DNA from: Polaribacter septentrionalilitoris
GTDB lineage: Bacteria > Bacteroidota > Bacteroidia > Flavobacteriales > Flavobacteriaceae
Direction: 5' to 3'
NCBI RefSeq assembly: GCF_009832745.1
Contig: NZ_VRMJ01000033.1
Location: forward strand, 372,001-436,000
Length of the DNA: 64,000 nucleotides
Shown here: positions 9,401 through 17,732 of the stretch, piece after piece
How positions within the stretch are numbered: position 1 is the first letter of the stretch
Layout of the letters: each line of letters begins with the position of its first letter
Made by a program: the position numbers and the translations under genes
Notes under the pieces: model-generated
Databases searched by the model: none
Seen by the model: the letters and a program-made list of their open reading frames with translations, nothing else
Told to the model about the DNA's origin: nothing

Positions 9401-10000
9401 TCATCTCATCCAGATATTTTTGCCATTGGTGAAATTGCAGAATTCAACAATCAATTATTCGGAATTACCTCTGCAGCAGAAGAGCAAGCAGGTATTTTAG
9501 CCAATTTCATTGCTGGTGACATTAGCGAATCTTATAAAGGTTCTGTATTAATGAACATTTTAAAATTCAACGATTTAAACCTGTGCAGTATTGGCGAAAT
9601 TTCAGTTCCTGAAAATGATACTCGTTACGAAGAAATCATTTTTACTGATATTTCTAAACGTTATTACAAAAAATGTATTGTAAAAGATGATTTATTAATT
9701 GGTGCCGTTTTAATGGGAGACAAAAATGAGTTTGCAGAATTCAAAACCATGATAGAAAGCAAAATCGAAATGTCTGATAAACGAGATACTTTATTGAGAG
9801 GTTCTTCGAATGCAGAACCAATGTTGGGAGAATTGGTTTGTTCTTGTAGTCAAGTAGGTTCTGGAAATATTGAAGAAGCAATTGCTGGTGGTTGCACAAA
9901 TTTTACAGAATTGTGCAATAAAACTGGAGCAGGTTTAGGTTGTGGAAGTTGTAAAACCGAGGTAAGAGAAATCTTAAATAATACAAAAGCAATAGTATGA
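6479..10000 (+). CDS. Nitrate reductase fused to FAD/NAD(P) reductase and BFD [2Fe-2S] modules
   Basis: Assimilatory nitrate reduction in one 1173-residue cytoplasmic polypeptide. Residues about 1-690 are a Nas/NarB-type molybdopterin oxidoreductase: [4Fe-4S] motif C-x2-C-x3-C with a fourth Cys in GMLCSKG, and the likely Mo-ligand Cys139 in NSRLCMSS. Residues about 702-1100 are a NirB/NasB-like FAD/NAD(P) reductase (IIIAGAGAAAFRF, VIVGGGLLGLELA). The C-terminus has a BFD-like cluster, Cys1121 and Cys1123 plus GLGCGSCK. In many bacteria the catalytic and electron-transfer parts are separate proteins. No signal peptide. It overlaps the next gene by 4 bp (ATGA). Confidence 0.9.
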   Translation: MIKNEVKTTCSYCGVGCGIIVKKDSNNKVFVEGDKDHPVNRGMLCSKGMNLHYVANDTSDRILYPEMRWSRSHPRERVSWDTALDRAASVFKSIIKKHGPDSVAFYVSGQSLTEEYYIANKLTKGFLGTNNIDTNSRLCMSSAVVGYKKTFGEDSVPISYADIELADCFLITGANPAWCHPILFRRIEQHKEKNPNVKIIVIDPRKTDSANFADLHLQLKPGTDVVLYNAIGRRLYKSGLIDENFIKKHTQGFEEYKKIILGTSLKKASKICGVPEKDIEKAAEMIGLSKGFISMWAMGLNQSVVGTDKNVSLLNLSLITGQVGKPGAGPFSLTGQPNAMGGREVGGMANLLAVHKDLANEEHRREVAQFWGVDKISAKPGLTATEMFDALESGKLKAVWIACTNPLVSLPNSHQIEKAMANSKFVVVQEISHKSDTVKYADLVLPAAAWLEKEGTMTNSERRISYLPKEIDAPGEAKPDVEIFCDFAQRMGFRGFNYNGTEEIYDEYASMTKGTNIDVSFLNYDRLKAEGTFQWPVNEYRSKGIQRLFEDKKFYTPSQKAIFNIPQSIKNTAVPTSDEFPLILTTGRIRDQWHTMTKTGKVSRLKTHYPKPVLEINPVDAFLKGVKDGDITEIKSANGVVRVRAKVTDAIKEGVVFLPMHWGKVLQSNLNRANNLTNTHVDPVSKEPDFKFTTVSVSKYKKPKEKIIIAGAGAAAFRFLQNYRDYNEVDEIHVFSKESNLFYNRVLLPEYVTEELTWEQLLKIKNVELSALNINLHPETLINKIDKENKVVTDSNGVTHTFDKLILATGSSAFIPRDVQIDLPGRFTMRNKSDADEFKKYLDDTGLPPEEQHVVIVGGGLLGLELAAALKHKNVKITIVQRASRLMERQLDKISSKLLSLDVQERGIQIYFDNEVSTVFDDEDTGELTINLKSGKYITANAIVYAIGTRPNIEIAKNNGISCGRGVKVNQHLQSSHPDIFAIGEIAEFNNQLFGITSAAEEQAGILANFIAGDISESYKGSVLMNILKFNDLNLCSIGEISVPENDTRYEEIIFTDISKRYYKKCIVKDDLLIGAVLMGDKNEFAEFKTMIESKIEMSDKRDTLLRGSSNAEPMLGELVCSCSQVGSGNIEEAIAGGCTNFTELCNKTGAGLGCGSCKTEVREILNNTKAIV

Positions 10001-11430
10001 GCAAATTGTTAAATAGAGTTATTGTAAAAGGAGGAGTTTTATCTCCAGGAGAGCTAAAATATATTTGCGAATCTGTAGAAAGTTTGGGCTGTAAAACCAT
10101 TTCTTTTGGGTCTAGACAAGATATTTTATTACCAAAAAAAGTGAAGTCCAAAGACTTAAAAGAGTTTGACAACCTTCAAGTTGTAGAATTTGACGAGCTT
10201 GGAGTAGAAAATGTAGTTTCTTCTTATGTATGTGCAGATATTTTACCCTCTACCTCTTGGCTAACAGGAGATAAATATTTGTACATTTTAGAGCAATTTA
10301 AGGCAAAATCATCCTTAAAAATAAATATTACAGACCCAAAACAACGTCTGGTTCCTTTGTTTACAGGGCATATTAATTTTATTGCTTCAGAACATGAAGA
10401 TTACTGGTATTTGTACATCAGATTGCCAGAATGGAAAAACACCAAAATGTATCCTGCTTTAATTTACAGTTGGGATTTGTTTAAAATTGAAACTGCCATA
10501 GAAAACATCTTGCAAGAAGAGCCAGAAGATATAGCAACAATTTTTGAGTTGGTTACTGACGCTGTAGATACCAACAACAGAACTGTAGATAAGCCATTAG
10601 AAGTTCCTTTTTATCCCTTCCCATATTTTGAAGGAATGAATAAAATTGGGACAGATAAATATTGGTTAGGCTTGTATTGGAGAAATAATAAATATGATAT
10701 TTCTTTTCTAAAGGATATGTGTGAGTTATGTTTCGAAAATAAGATTGGTAAAATTTCTATAACACCATGGAAATCGTTTATTGTTAAAGGTATTCCAAGA
10801 GAATCTAAATTAATTTGGGAAAAGTTTTTAGGCAAAAGAGGAATAAATGTACGTCATTCTATGTTAGAGTTAAATTGGCACTTGCCAGTAGCTAATAAAG
10901 AAGCGTTGAATCTTAAAAAATACCTAGTTGCAAATTTTGATCAAAATGATATTAGTACTTATGGCTTAACATTTGCAATTACAGATTATGGCAAAACTTC
11001 TTATTTCTTTACATCTATCGTTGTTCAGAAAAACAAACAACCAGAGTTAATTGGTAACTTTCAAACAAGAGATACTTATAATTTGTTATACGCCAAAAAT
11101 TTTGATCCTAATACAAGAGAATACATCACTCATGTACAAGATGTAGACAAGGTAGAATTACCAGGGTTATTGATGGAATTGAGTCAGTTGTATTTTGATG
11201 AATTGGGCTCAGAAAAAGAAGTTGAAAAAGAAGCTGAAACAAAAAAAGTAATTACAAAATTAGAAGTCTATCAATGTAAAGACTGTTTAACAATTTATGA
11301 TGAAAATTTTGGTGATATAACGCAAGATATTGATCCGAAAACTGTTTTCAATGAACTTCCAGATAGCTATGAGTGTTCACTTTGTGAGGCTCCAAAAAGT
11401 AGTTTCGAAAAAGTAGTTTTAGTAAAATAA
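9997..11430 (+). CDS. Rubredoxin fused to a sirohaem-less nitrite/sulfite-reductase-like fold
   Basis: 477 residues, soluble. The N-terminus (GGVLSPGELKYI ... RQDILLP) resembles the ferredoxin-like half-domain of NirB in this window (GGEITPDKLIAL ... VRIDLFG), and a second such segment follows further in. No C-x5-C plus C-x3-C sirohaem/[4Fe-4S] pattern is present, so this part looks catalytically inactive. Residues about 425-475 are a rubredoxin domain, C-x2-C (YQCKDC) and C-x2-C (YECSLC), binding one iron. Translationally coupled to the nitrate reductase (ATGA overlap). Likely an electron carrier or docking partner for nitrate or nitrite reductase; the role is inferred. Confidence 0.8.
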   Translation: MSKLLNRVIVKGGVLSPGELKYICESVESLGCKTISFGSRQDILLPKKVKSKDLKEFDNLQVVEFDELGVENVVSSYVCADILPSTSWLTGDKYLYILEQFKAKSSLKINITDPKQRLVPLFTGHINFIASEHEDYWYLYIRLPEWKNTKMYPALIYSWDLFKIETAIENILQEEPEDIATIFELVTDAVDTNNRTVDKPLEVPFYPFPYFEGMNKIGTDKYWLGLYWRNNKYDISFLKDMCELCFENKIGKISITPWKSFIVKGIPRESKLIWEKFLGKRGINVRHSMLELNWHLPVANKEALNLKKYLVANFDQNDISTYGLTFAITDYGKTSYFFTSIVVQKNKQPELIGNFQTRDTYNLLYAKNFDPNTREYITHVQDVDKVELPGLLMELSQLYFDELGSEKEVEKEAETKKVITKLEVYQCKDCLTIYDENFGDITQDIDPKTVFNELPDSYECSLCEAPKSSFEKVVLVK

Positions 11431-11436
11431 TAAATT

Positions 11437-12048
11437 TTAACAACCACCTTCAGCGGCTTTTTTCTTTTTTTGTCTTACTACAATTTTCTTTCGTGTAGGT
11501 TTTGCTTTCGTAATTTTGGTTTGTAAACCAGCATTTTTTTGAGATGCATTTATAAACGCAGCAATGTTATTTTTAGAGATTTCAACTGTACTGTTTTTTG
11601 TAAATAAACTGTTTTGAACATAATCTAACTCAATAGTTAGCAGTTTTACATTATCAAAACCTAATTGGTATAAGAGTAGAAAAGGAAGATTTACTTCTTC
11701 AGGGTTTTTACCGTATAAAACAATTGTTTTTTCTACGTTTTTTAATTCTTTAAACACCTTTAAATTACCATCAGCTAAAAAATCTGGAGTATGAATATTT
11801 ATGGCGTTTTTTAAACTACCCTTTTCAAATTCATACGCACTTCTAATATCTACAAATACATATTTAGGATTATTTATCTCACTGATACTTGTCAAGTAAT
11901 TTTGATTAGAAATTTTCTCTAGCGTGTTTTTGGTAGTATGGACAAACGTATTTTTAGGTCTTTTAAAAGTAAAAAGACCAATTAAAACAGCCAAAATAAA
12001 AAGTGTAGTAGCTATTGAAATTCGTTTTGTTTTTTCTAATTCTTTCAT
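11437..12048 (-). CDS. Membrane-anchored rhodanese-like protein, no catalytic Cys, C-terminal AEGGC
   Basis: 203 residues. One N-terminal membrane helix (about 10-28) should place the rest in the periplasm. The rhodanese fold is recognisable from FVDIRSAYEFEKG and NAINI, but the active-site loop after VLY begins with Gly113 instead of Cys. The only cysteine in the protein is the last residue, at the end of a basic tail (KKKKAAEGGC). The upstream paralogue has the same ending. Last gene of the sulfur-type operon, converging on the rubredoxin gene with a 6-bp gap. Proposed: sulfur or persulfide carriage on the terminal Cys, or a structural role. Confidence 0.82.
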   Translation of the reverse strand: MKELEKTKRISIATTLFILAVLIGLFTFKRPKNTFVHTTKNTLEKISNQNYLTSISEINNPKYVFVDIRSAYEFEKGSLKNAINIHTPDFLADGNLKVFKELKNVEKTIVLYGKNPEEVNLPFLLLYQLGFDNVKLLTIELDYVQNSLFTKNSTVEISKNNIAAFINASQKNAGLQTKITKAKPTRKKIVVRQKKKKAAEGGC

Positions 12049-12087
12049 GTCTTAGATGTTATTTAGTTAAAAGAGGTTTTCTATGAA

Positions 12088-12741
12088 TTAACAACCACCT
12101 TCTGCTACTCTTTTCTTCTTTTTAACTGTTATTATTTTTTTAGGAGCTCTTTTAACAACAGTATTTATTTTTGCTTGATCAGGATAAACAACTCCAAAAA
12201 ACATACTTGCAGCTTTTCTAGTATTGTACAATTCAAAAGCACTAGCTGGCATGTTTTCACTTGGTTTTTCAGGATTGATAATTGTTGTAAACCACCCATT
12301 TAAACCGCCTTTTAAAACATGTAAATTGGCATACGAAAGTCGGTTGCAAATTGCCCAAGCTTGATCTGCGTAAAAATTATCGTTAGAAAAAAAGACCACA
12401 TCATATTGATCTTGATTTAAGTAGGCTTCAAACTCTTTATCTAACAAATTCTTTAAAGGAATGTTTATGGCATTAGGAAGCGTATATTTACCATAACTTT
12501 CTTTATCTCTAACATCAATCAAAATAAATGATGGATCTTGGGTTATCAATTTGTTTGAAATGTCATCTGCAGAAACATACCTTTCTAAACTGATTATATT
12601 ACTCAATAATTGATCAGCAGAGATGCCTTCATTTTTTTCATATTTAGGCAAAATCACTAATCCACCAGCAAGAAGTATTAATACTACTGCCATGATTGCG
12701 TATCTAAATGATGAAATTTTTGCAAATCTTTTTTTATCCAT
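12088..12741 (-). CDS. Second membrane-anchored rhodanese-like protein ending AEGGC
   Basis: 217 residues with an N-terminal membrane helix (about 14-32) and a periplasmic rhodanese-like domain (LIDVRDKESYGKY, NAINIP). At the catalytic loop (VVFFSND) Ser119 replaces Cys. The only other cysteine besides the terminal one is Cys132 in a helix (AICNRL). The tail, VKKKKRVAEGGC, matches the neighbour's basic tract plus AEGGC while the domains have diverged, which suggests selection on the tail. Between a YeeE/YedE gene and the other rhodanese-like gene; probably receives or passes sulfur in the periplasm (inference). Confidence 0.82.
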   Translation of the reverse strand: MDKKRFAKISSFRYAIMAVVLILLAGGLVILPKYEKNEGISADQLLSNIISLERYVSADDISNKLITQDPSFILIDVRDKESYGKYTLPNAINIPLKNLLDKEFEAYLNQDQYDVVFFSNDNFYADQAWAICNRLSYANLHVLKGGLNGWFTTIINPEKPSENMPASAFELYNTRKAASMFFGVVYPDQAKINTVVKRAPKKIITVKKKKRVAEGGC

Positions 12742-12758
12742 TGTTGTTTTACTTTAAA

Positions 12759-13349
12759 TTAATAGAACACCTTTTTGATTTTTTTTCTAACAAAATCTGC
12801 AACTACAAAAGCTACAATTGCTATAAGTGAGAAAATGAAAATGGTCCAATACGGATTCCAACCAAAAGAATCTATTAAGGTGATGTTTCCTAGAAAATAA
12901 CCAGTATATATAGGTTCGAAAAATGAGTATAATTCAGAGAAAATAAAAATTCCAATAAACATACCTAACACATAAACCCAAGCATCTATTTTACCAATGG
13001 CAACTCCACATAAACTTGTACCTGGACAAAAACCACCCGCAATAAAACCAACGCCCATAATGGCACCACCAATAATGGCACCCCATACGTAGGTTGGATG
13101 AATATACAATTCGCCAACATCAACATAACCTAAATAGTCTAAATAATAAATTCCGATTACGGCAACAACAGCAGCTGTAAAAAACACTTTTAAAACAGCA
13201 AAATCGTAGCCATAGAAAACTCCCGCCATTTTTCTTGAAGAAGAAAATCCAGAAGATTCTAATACAAAACCAAAAGCAATTCCTATGCAAATAGCAATGA
13301 TGCTATCCCAATGTGTAGGAATAATAGTATTCGCAATTAAAAATTCCAT
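12759..13349 (-). CDS. YeeE/YedE-type sulfur transport protein, half 2
   Basis: 196-residue inner-membrane protein with about five to six hydrophobic helices. The YeeE/YedE (DUF395, TsuA-like) signature is present: GFVLESSGF early and GGFCPGTSLCG with Cys108 and Cys114. In studied TsuA proteins, conserved cysteines line the thiosulfate path. Half-size, as is its neighbour, so the two probably assemble as a pair equivalent to one full-length transporter. Same strand, 17 bp from the next half; part of the Psr-like operon. Confidence 0.87.
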   Translation of the reverse strand: MEFLIANTIIPTHWDSIIAICIGIAFGFVLESSGFSSSRKMAGVFYGYDFAVLKVFFTAAVVAVIGIYYLDYLGYVDVGELYIHPTYVWGAIIGGAIMGVGFIAGGFCPGTSLCGVAIGKIDAWVYVLGMFIGIFIFSELYSFFEPIYTGYFLGNITLIDSFGWNPYWTIFIFSLIAIVAFVVADFVRKKIKKVFY

Positions 13350-13366
13350 ATGTTATATTTTTTTAA

Positions 13367-13897
13367 TTAAATCCAATTTTTTCTAAAGAAATACGCAACC
13401 AAATAACCTGTGCCAAAAATGGCCAACATGGTGATAAATCCGCCTGTAGACAATACTGCCATTCCGCTTAAAGCCGCACCACTAGTACAACCTCTTGCTA
13501 TTTGAGCTCCAAGACCAAATAAAATTCCTCCACCCAGTGCAAATAGCAATCTGCGTCTGCTTGATATTTTAGGAGAATGTTGCACTCTCCATCTAATTCT
13601 ACCTGATAAACTTCCAGATATAAATGCACCAAAAAGGATTCCTAAAGCTTCAAATACCAACCAAGTATTCATGGGTGATTCATCTTCTTTAATGAACTTA
13701 CTGTAATACGCATTATTTTCTGCGTGTGTGGGTGCTACTTTATCTACAATAGTAACCACACTACTTTTCATTGCGCCACTAGCTCCTAAACTTCTACCTG
13801 TTAATAAAAAAGTAAAAATGATGATGATACCTAGCAGAAATCCTCCAAAATAAGGATTCCAATAAATATGACTGTTTGTATTTTTTTCTGTATTCAT
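13367..13897 (-). CDS. YeeE/YedE-type sulfur transport protein, half 1
   Basis: 176-residue inner-membrane protein. After a soluble N-terminus there is a helix (about 17-35), a loop, then helices with FEALGILFGAFISG and GGGILFGLGAQIARGCTSG. Cys137 in the GCTSG motif is the conserved YeeE/YedE cysteine. Together with the following gene it likely forms a channel for a small sulfur species such as thiosulfate; the substrate cannot be read from sequence. It lies 10 bp from the NrfD gene. Confidence 0.87.
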   Translation of the reverse strand: MNTEKNTNSHIYWNPYFGGFLLGIIIIFTFLLTGRSLGASGAMKSSVVTIVDKVAPTHAENNAYYSKFIKEDESPMNTWLVFEALGILFGAFISGSLSGRIRWRVQHSPKISSRRRLLFALGGGILFGLGAQIARGCTSGAALSGMAVLSTGGFITMLAIFGTGYLVAYFFRKNWI

Positions 13898-13907
13898 GTG
13901 TTAAAAT

Positions 13908-14870
13908 TTAATAAAGAAACCTGGTTAATTGTCCAGCTTCTACCATTACAAACCTAAAAATGAGCCCCCCAAGAATCACCAATAAAGCAGGCACAACAAC
14001 GGGTGCTTTAAAACCAAGAAGTTCAATAAATTCTAGAATTCCGGGGATTATCAGTCCTAATAAAACTACAAAACCAAAGAACATAAGTGTAAAATCTCCA
14101 TTTACAAGTAGCTGCATTGCTTCTAACTGTACTTGAGAACCTGCATAATAGCCCATAATCATGTGCGTGATTAAAGCCAATTCTATAATAATTAATCCTA
14201 AATCTATTTTACCAAAAAGATGTTTTTCTGCTTTTGTTTTTGATAATAAAATGATAGCTGCAGCGCCTGTAGAAAGCCCTGAAACAAGAAATAACGGACC
14301 TAAAATAGCGTTATTCCAAAGAGGTCTTGCGTTAAATGCAGATAATAAAATACCTGTATACACCCCTAAAATTAAAGCTAGAGGTATTAAAGCATAAGCA
14401 ATATTTTTTTTGTTTTTGATGGTAAACTTTTCGAATGAATTTAAGAATGCAAATCGTTTAAAAATCTGTAGCTTTTCCTCTAATTTAGGATACACTTCTC
14501 TGTAAGAACTAAACGTCCAGATAAAAGATAAAGGAGTGGTTATTAATAATACCCAAGCACCCCAAGACATGGGCGACTCAATTCTGAAAGTTGTGTATAA
14601 TTGCCAAGTATATAAAGGATGCGTTAAATCGTACACCAATGCCAAAAGACCTAAAGACAATGCAATTGGTGGAATTATTGACGCAGTTTTTACTGCTGTT
14701 GGATATTTATTTTCCAAACCAAGAATATAAAGTAAGGCTCCAAAAAACAAAATACCAGCAGCAAGCCCTCCTAAAAATAAATACACAGAAATTGGCCAAT
14801 GCCAAATTTCTAAAGAAGGGTCTATGTTCGGAATATTTCTGCCACTTGTAAAAATTTCTTCTTGTATCAT
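13908..14870 (-). CDS. NrfD/PsrC-type membrane subunit
   Basis: 320-residue polytopic protein, about eight helices. It opens with the NrfD-family start (WHWPISVYLFLGGLAAG) and has repeated long hydrophobic stretches; no haem-binding pattern is apparent. In the family, this subunit exchanges electrons with quinones for a periplasmic molybdoenzyme and ferredoxin pair. It lies 6 bp from the ferredoxin gene, forming a catalytic, Fe-S and membrane trio of PsrABC type. Confidence 0.92.
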   Translation of the reverse strand: MIQEEIFTSGRNIPNIDPSLEIWHWPISVYLFLGGLAAGILFFGALLYILGLENKYPTAVKTASIIPPIALSLGLLALVYDLTHPLYTWQLYTTFRIESPMSWGAWVLLITTPLSFIWTFSSYREVYPKLEEKLQIFKRFAFLNSFEKFTIKNKKNIAYALIPLALILGVYTGILLSAFNARPLWNNAILGPLFLVSGLSTGAAAIILLSKTKAEKHLFGKIDLGLIIIELALITHMIMGYYAGSQVQLEAMQLLVNGDFTLMFFGFVVLLGLIIPGILEFIELLGFKAPVVVPALLVILGGLIFRFVMVEAGQLTRFLY

Positions 14871-14876
14871 ATCAAT

Positions 14877-15410
14877 TTATATTAAGTAAAACACATGAGG
14901 GTTTGTTCCTGCTTCTGGTGCTAATGTTTTGTGTTTTCTATTCTTTAACAACATAGAAACTTCACTATTCGGATTGTCTAAATCTCCAAAATACATACAC
15001 TTTGTAGGACAAACAGAAACGCAGGCAGGGAGCTGTCCTTTTTTAAGTCTATGATGACAAAAAGTACATTTGTCTACATAACCATCTGGATGTTGATAAC
15101 GTGCATCGTAAGGACAAGATTCTATACAAGCTCCACAACCTATACATTCATCTGCAGTGACTAAAACAATTCCGCCTTCTACAATATGACTTGCTCCTGT
15201 GGGGCAACATCGAACACAAGGTGCAGTTGCACAATGATTACATCTTTCTGATTTTAATTCTAAAACCACATTTGGGTATGTGCCATCTACAGTTTCTGTA
15301 ATCCAATCTCTACAGTACCCAATTGGCACATCATTTTCGGTTTGACAAGCAACCACACAGTCGCTACAACCCACACATTTTAAGGTGTCTATTACCATAG
15401 CATATCTCAT
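14877..15410 (-). CDS. Four-cluster [4Fe-4S] ferredoxin subunit (PsrB/DmsB type)
   Basis: 177 residues. Four cysteine groups are visible: CVGCSDCVVAC, CNHCATAPCVRCCP, CIGCGACIESCP and a fourth with CTFC ... CVSVCPTKC, as expected for four cubane clusters. It transfers electrons between the molybdoenzyme and the NrfD subunit. No signal peptide, so it is probably exported with its Tat-bearing partner. Its start overlaps the molybdoenzyme stop by 4 bp. Confidence 0.93.
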   Translation of the reverse strand: MRYAMVIDTLKCVGCSDCVVACQTENDVPIGYCRDWITETVDGTYPNVVLELKSERCNHCATAPCVRCCPTGASHIVEGGIVLVTADECIGCGACIESCPYDARYQHPDGYVDKCTFCHHRLKKGQLPACVSVCPTKCMYFGDLDNPNSEVSMLLKNRKHKTLAPEAGTNPHVFYLI

Positions 15411-17650
15411 ATCGCTTGTTTTTTATATGGATTTTCAGTTAAAATTGTTACAAAATTTCCTCTCATACCAGTACCTCCCATAATTGGGTCGTCCATGGTT
15501 TTTGTAATCATTTGAGTATCGTTAATACCTTTACCAAAAGCTCTTGTTAATTTTTTATTATCGTGCCCAAAACCATGAACCATATACACAGAATCCCATC
15601 GAATACGCTCTGTAACCCTTACTTTGATAGAAAATGTTGAGGTAACACCATCTTGATTTTTTAACCAAACAGATTGTCCTTTTTTTAACCCAATGATTCT
15701 TGCCACTTTAGGATTTACCCAAAGATTATTTTCACTTTTTAAATCATTTAAATTGGGGTTGTTAGCAGTTCTACTAAAGGTATGCATTGGTGCTCTACCA
15801 TAATTTAATCTATAAAATCCTTGAGGTGGTTCTGGGTGTTTTGTGTACACTGGCATAGGATCAAAACCAAGGTTTTCTAGTTCTTTAGAGTACAGTTCAA
15901 TTTTTCCACTTTCAGTTGGAAACTCATAATCTTCATTCTCTTCTAAATACAGCGGTCTAGATGTACGAGGAAAGTTTTTAACGCCAATCTTTTTCATTTC
16001 ATCTAAAGATGTCCCCATCTTTTGCAATTGCCATTCAATAACCTCTTTATAATCACTATATCTAAAATAATCGCTTAAGCCAATACGATCGCCAATTTGT
16101 TTTGCAACCCACCAACCTGGTTTTGAATCGTATTTAGGTTTTACAGCAGGAACTCTAACTGCAATAGAGGGCTCTCTATTTGTTGCAGAACGAATACCAT
16201 CATAACGTTCTAAATAAGTGCATTCTGGTAAAACAACATCAGCATAACCAGTGACATCCATAGGCATTGTATCTAAAACTACCATAAATTCAAGTTCATT
16301 CATGGCTTTTTCCAATAACTTCTTATTAGGAATAGATTTAGTAATGTTTGTCCCAGCAACCATTAATGCTTTTACAGGATATTTGTTGTCTTTACTTGGG
16401 ATAGCACATTTTATGACTTCTGTTGTAATACCCATTTGTGCTAAAGGAAATTTTTCGCCAATATCAGACCAATCCCATTTAGGATGTGGATATTTAGGGT
16501 GTGGATATTTAGGGACACTAATTTTTTCTTTAAAATAAAAACCTCCTCGTCTTCCCCAAGAACCTAACAATCCATTTAAAATTGCCATCGCTCTTGCGCG
16601 TTGTGTATCATCTCCATACCAACTTACATGACGCCCAGGATGAATGATAACAGCAGGTGCTGCATGTGCCATTTCTCTTGCTGTTTTTCTGATTTCTGCT
16701 GGTTGTATTGTTGTAATACCATAGGCCCATTCTGGAGTAAAATTAGCAACGTGTTTTTTTAATTCTTCAAAACCTGTAGTATACTTTTCAACATATGCTT
16801 TATCGTAAATTTCTTCTTTTATGATGACATTCATCCAAGCAAGCATTAAAGCAATATCTGTAGCAGGTTTAATTGCTAACCAATATTTAGATTTACTTGC
16901 GGCAGTTGATAATCTTGGGTCTACAGTAATGATTGTTGCTTTATTATCAATAGCATCAGACATTTCTTGTACTTGAGAGTTGTGCATATTCTCACCAATA
17001 TGAGAACCAATTAACACTAAACATTTGGTGTCTCTTATATCTGTAGGTTCTGGAGATCCAATCCAAGAGCCAAAGGTTAGATTAAAACCAGCTTCTCGAG
17101 CTCCTCTACATTGTGCGTAGGCAGGTTCAGCAATAGTATCTGAGCCATAAGCCTTAAAAAGGTGTTCTAAATGTTTTCCAGGAGAACCATGTTTTAATAA
17201 AGCAAAAGATTCTGCTCCATATTTTTCTTTGATATTTTTAAATTTAGAAGCAATTAAATCTAAAGCTTCATCCCAACTTGCTTCTCTAAACGTTTCTTCG
17301 CCATCTATAGTTGTTCTAATTAAAGGCGTTTTTAAGCGATCTTCATCAGCATACATTCCAACACCACCAGTTCCTCTTGGACAAAGTCGACCGTAACAAT
17401 GTGGATCATTATCGTTACCAATAATTTTTTTGATGGTATTGTTCTCATCAGAATATGCCCAAGCAGCACATTTCCAAAAACATACTTCGCAGTAAGTAGC
17501 CGTCTTTTTAAGGTTTTTTGCAATATTTTGCGCCGTTTTTTCACTTAAATATGAATTGTTTCCGAAAAGACTAAATGCCGAAGTTGATGCGAAAGCACCT
17601 CCTAAACCTAATGCAGAAATTTTAATAAATTTTCTTCTAGAAGTTGTCAT
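15407..17650 (-). CDS. Tat-exported molybdopterin oxidoreductase, Psr/Phs/Ttr-like
   Basis: 747-residue catalytic subunit of a complex-iron-sulfur molybdoenzyme. Tat signal SRRKFIK at residues 4-10, then a hydrophobic stretch. The proximal [4Fe-4S] site is Cys54-x2-Cys57-x3-Cys61 ... Cys90. The probable Mo ligand is Cys181 (AQCRGAREAG), as in polysulfide and thiosulfate reductases rather than Ser (DMSO) or Asp (Nar). Substrate is unresolved: polysulfide, thiosulfate, tetrathionate or sulfite chemistry are all possible. The operon partners with sulfur transporters and rhodanese folds favour sulfur. First gene of a seven-gene reverse-strand operon. Confidence 0.88.
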   Translation of the reverse strand: MTTSRRKFIKISALGLGGAFASTSAFSLFGNNSYLSEKTAQNIAKNLKKTATYCEVCFWKCAAWAYSDENNTIKKIIGNDNDPHCYGRLCPRGTGGVGMYADEDRLKTPLIRTTIDGEETFREASWDEALDLIASKFKNIKEKYGAESFALLKHGSPGKHLEHLFKAYGSDTIAEPAYAQCRGAREAGFNLTFGSWIGSPEPTDIRDTKCLVLIGSHIGENMHNSQVQEMSDAIDNKATIITVDPRLSTAASKSKYWLAIKPATDIALMLAWMNVIIKEEIYDKAYVEKYTTGFEELKKHVANFTPEWAYGITTIQPAEIRKTAREMAHAAPAVIIHPGRHVSWYGDDTQRARAMAILNGLLGSWGRRGGFYFKEKISVPKYPHPKYPHPKWDWSDIGEKFPLAQMGITTEVIKCAIPSKDNKYPVKALMVAGTNITKSIPNKKLLEKAMNELEFMVVLDTMPMDVTGYADVVLPECTYLERYDGIRSATNREPSIAVRVPAVKPKYDSKPGWWVAKQIGDRIGLSDYFRYSDYKEVIEWQLQKMGTSLDEMKKIGVKNFPRTSRPLYLEENEDYEFPTESGKIELYSKELENLGFDPMPVYTKHPEPPQGFYRLNYGRAPMHTFSRTANNPNLNDLKSENNLWVNPKVARIIGLKKGQSVWLKNQDGVTSTFSIKVRVTERIRWDSVYMVHGFGHDNKKLTRAFGKGINDTQMITKTMDDPIMGGTGMRGNFVTILTENPYKKQAI

Positions 17651-17672
17651 ATATTACTGATTTATCCAGAAG

Positions 17673-17680
17673 TAAAGATA
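17673..17680 (-). promoter_or_regulatory. Possible -7 element of the sulfur-type operon
   Basis: On the minus strand TATCTTTA, one mismatch from TAnnTTTG, 22 bp before the molybdoenzyme ATG. With this start region the GTA-N8-TAC dyad would be centred roughly 70 bp upstream of transcription initiation, a usual position for a Crp-family activator. Confidence 0.35.
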
Positions 17681-17732
17681 AAAGCTAATGGAAATTGAAA
17701 TTATGATAAAAGTCAGTAAAACAGTTGTTTGT

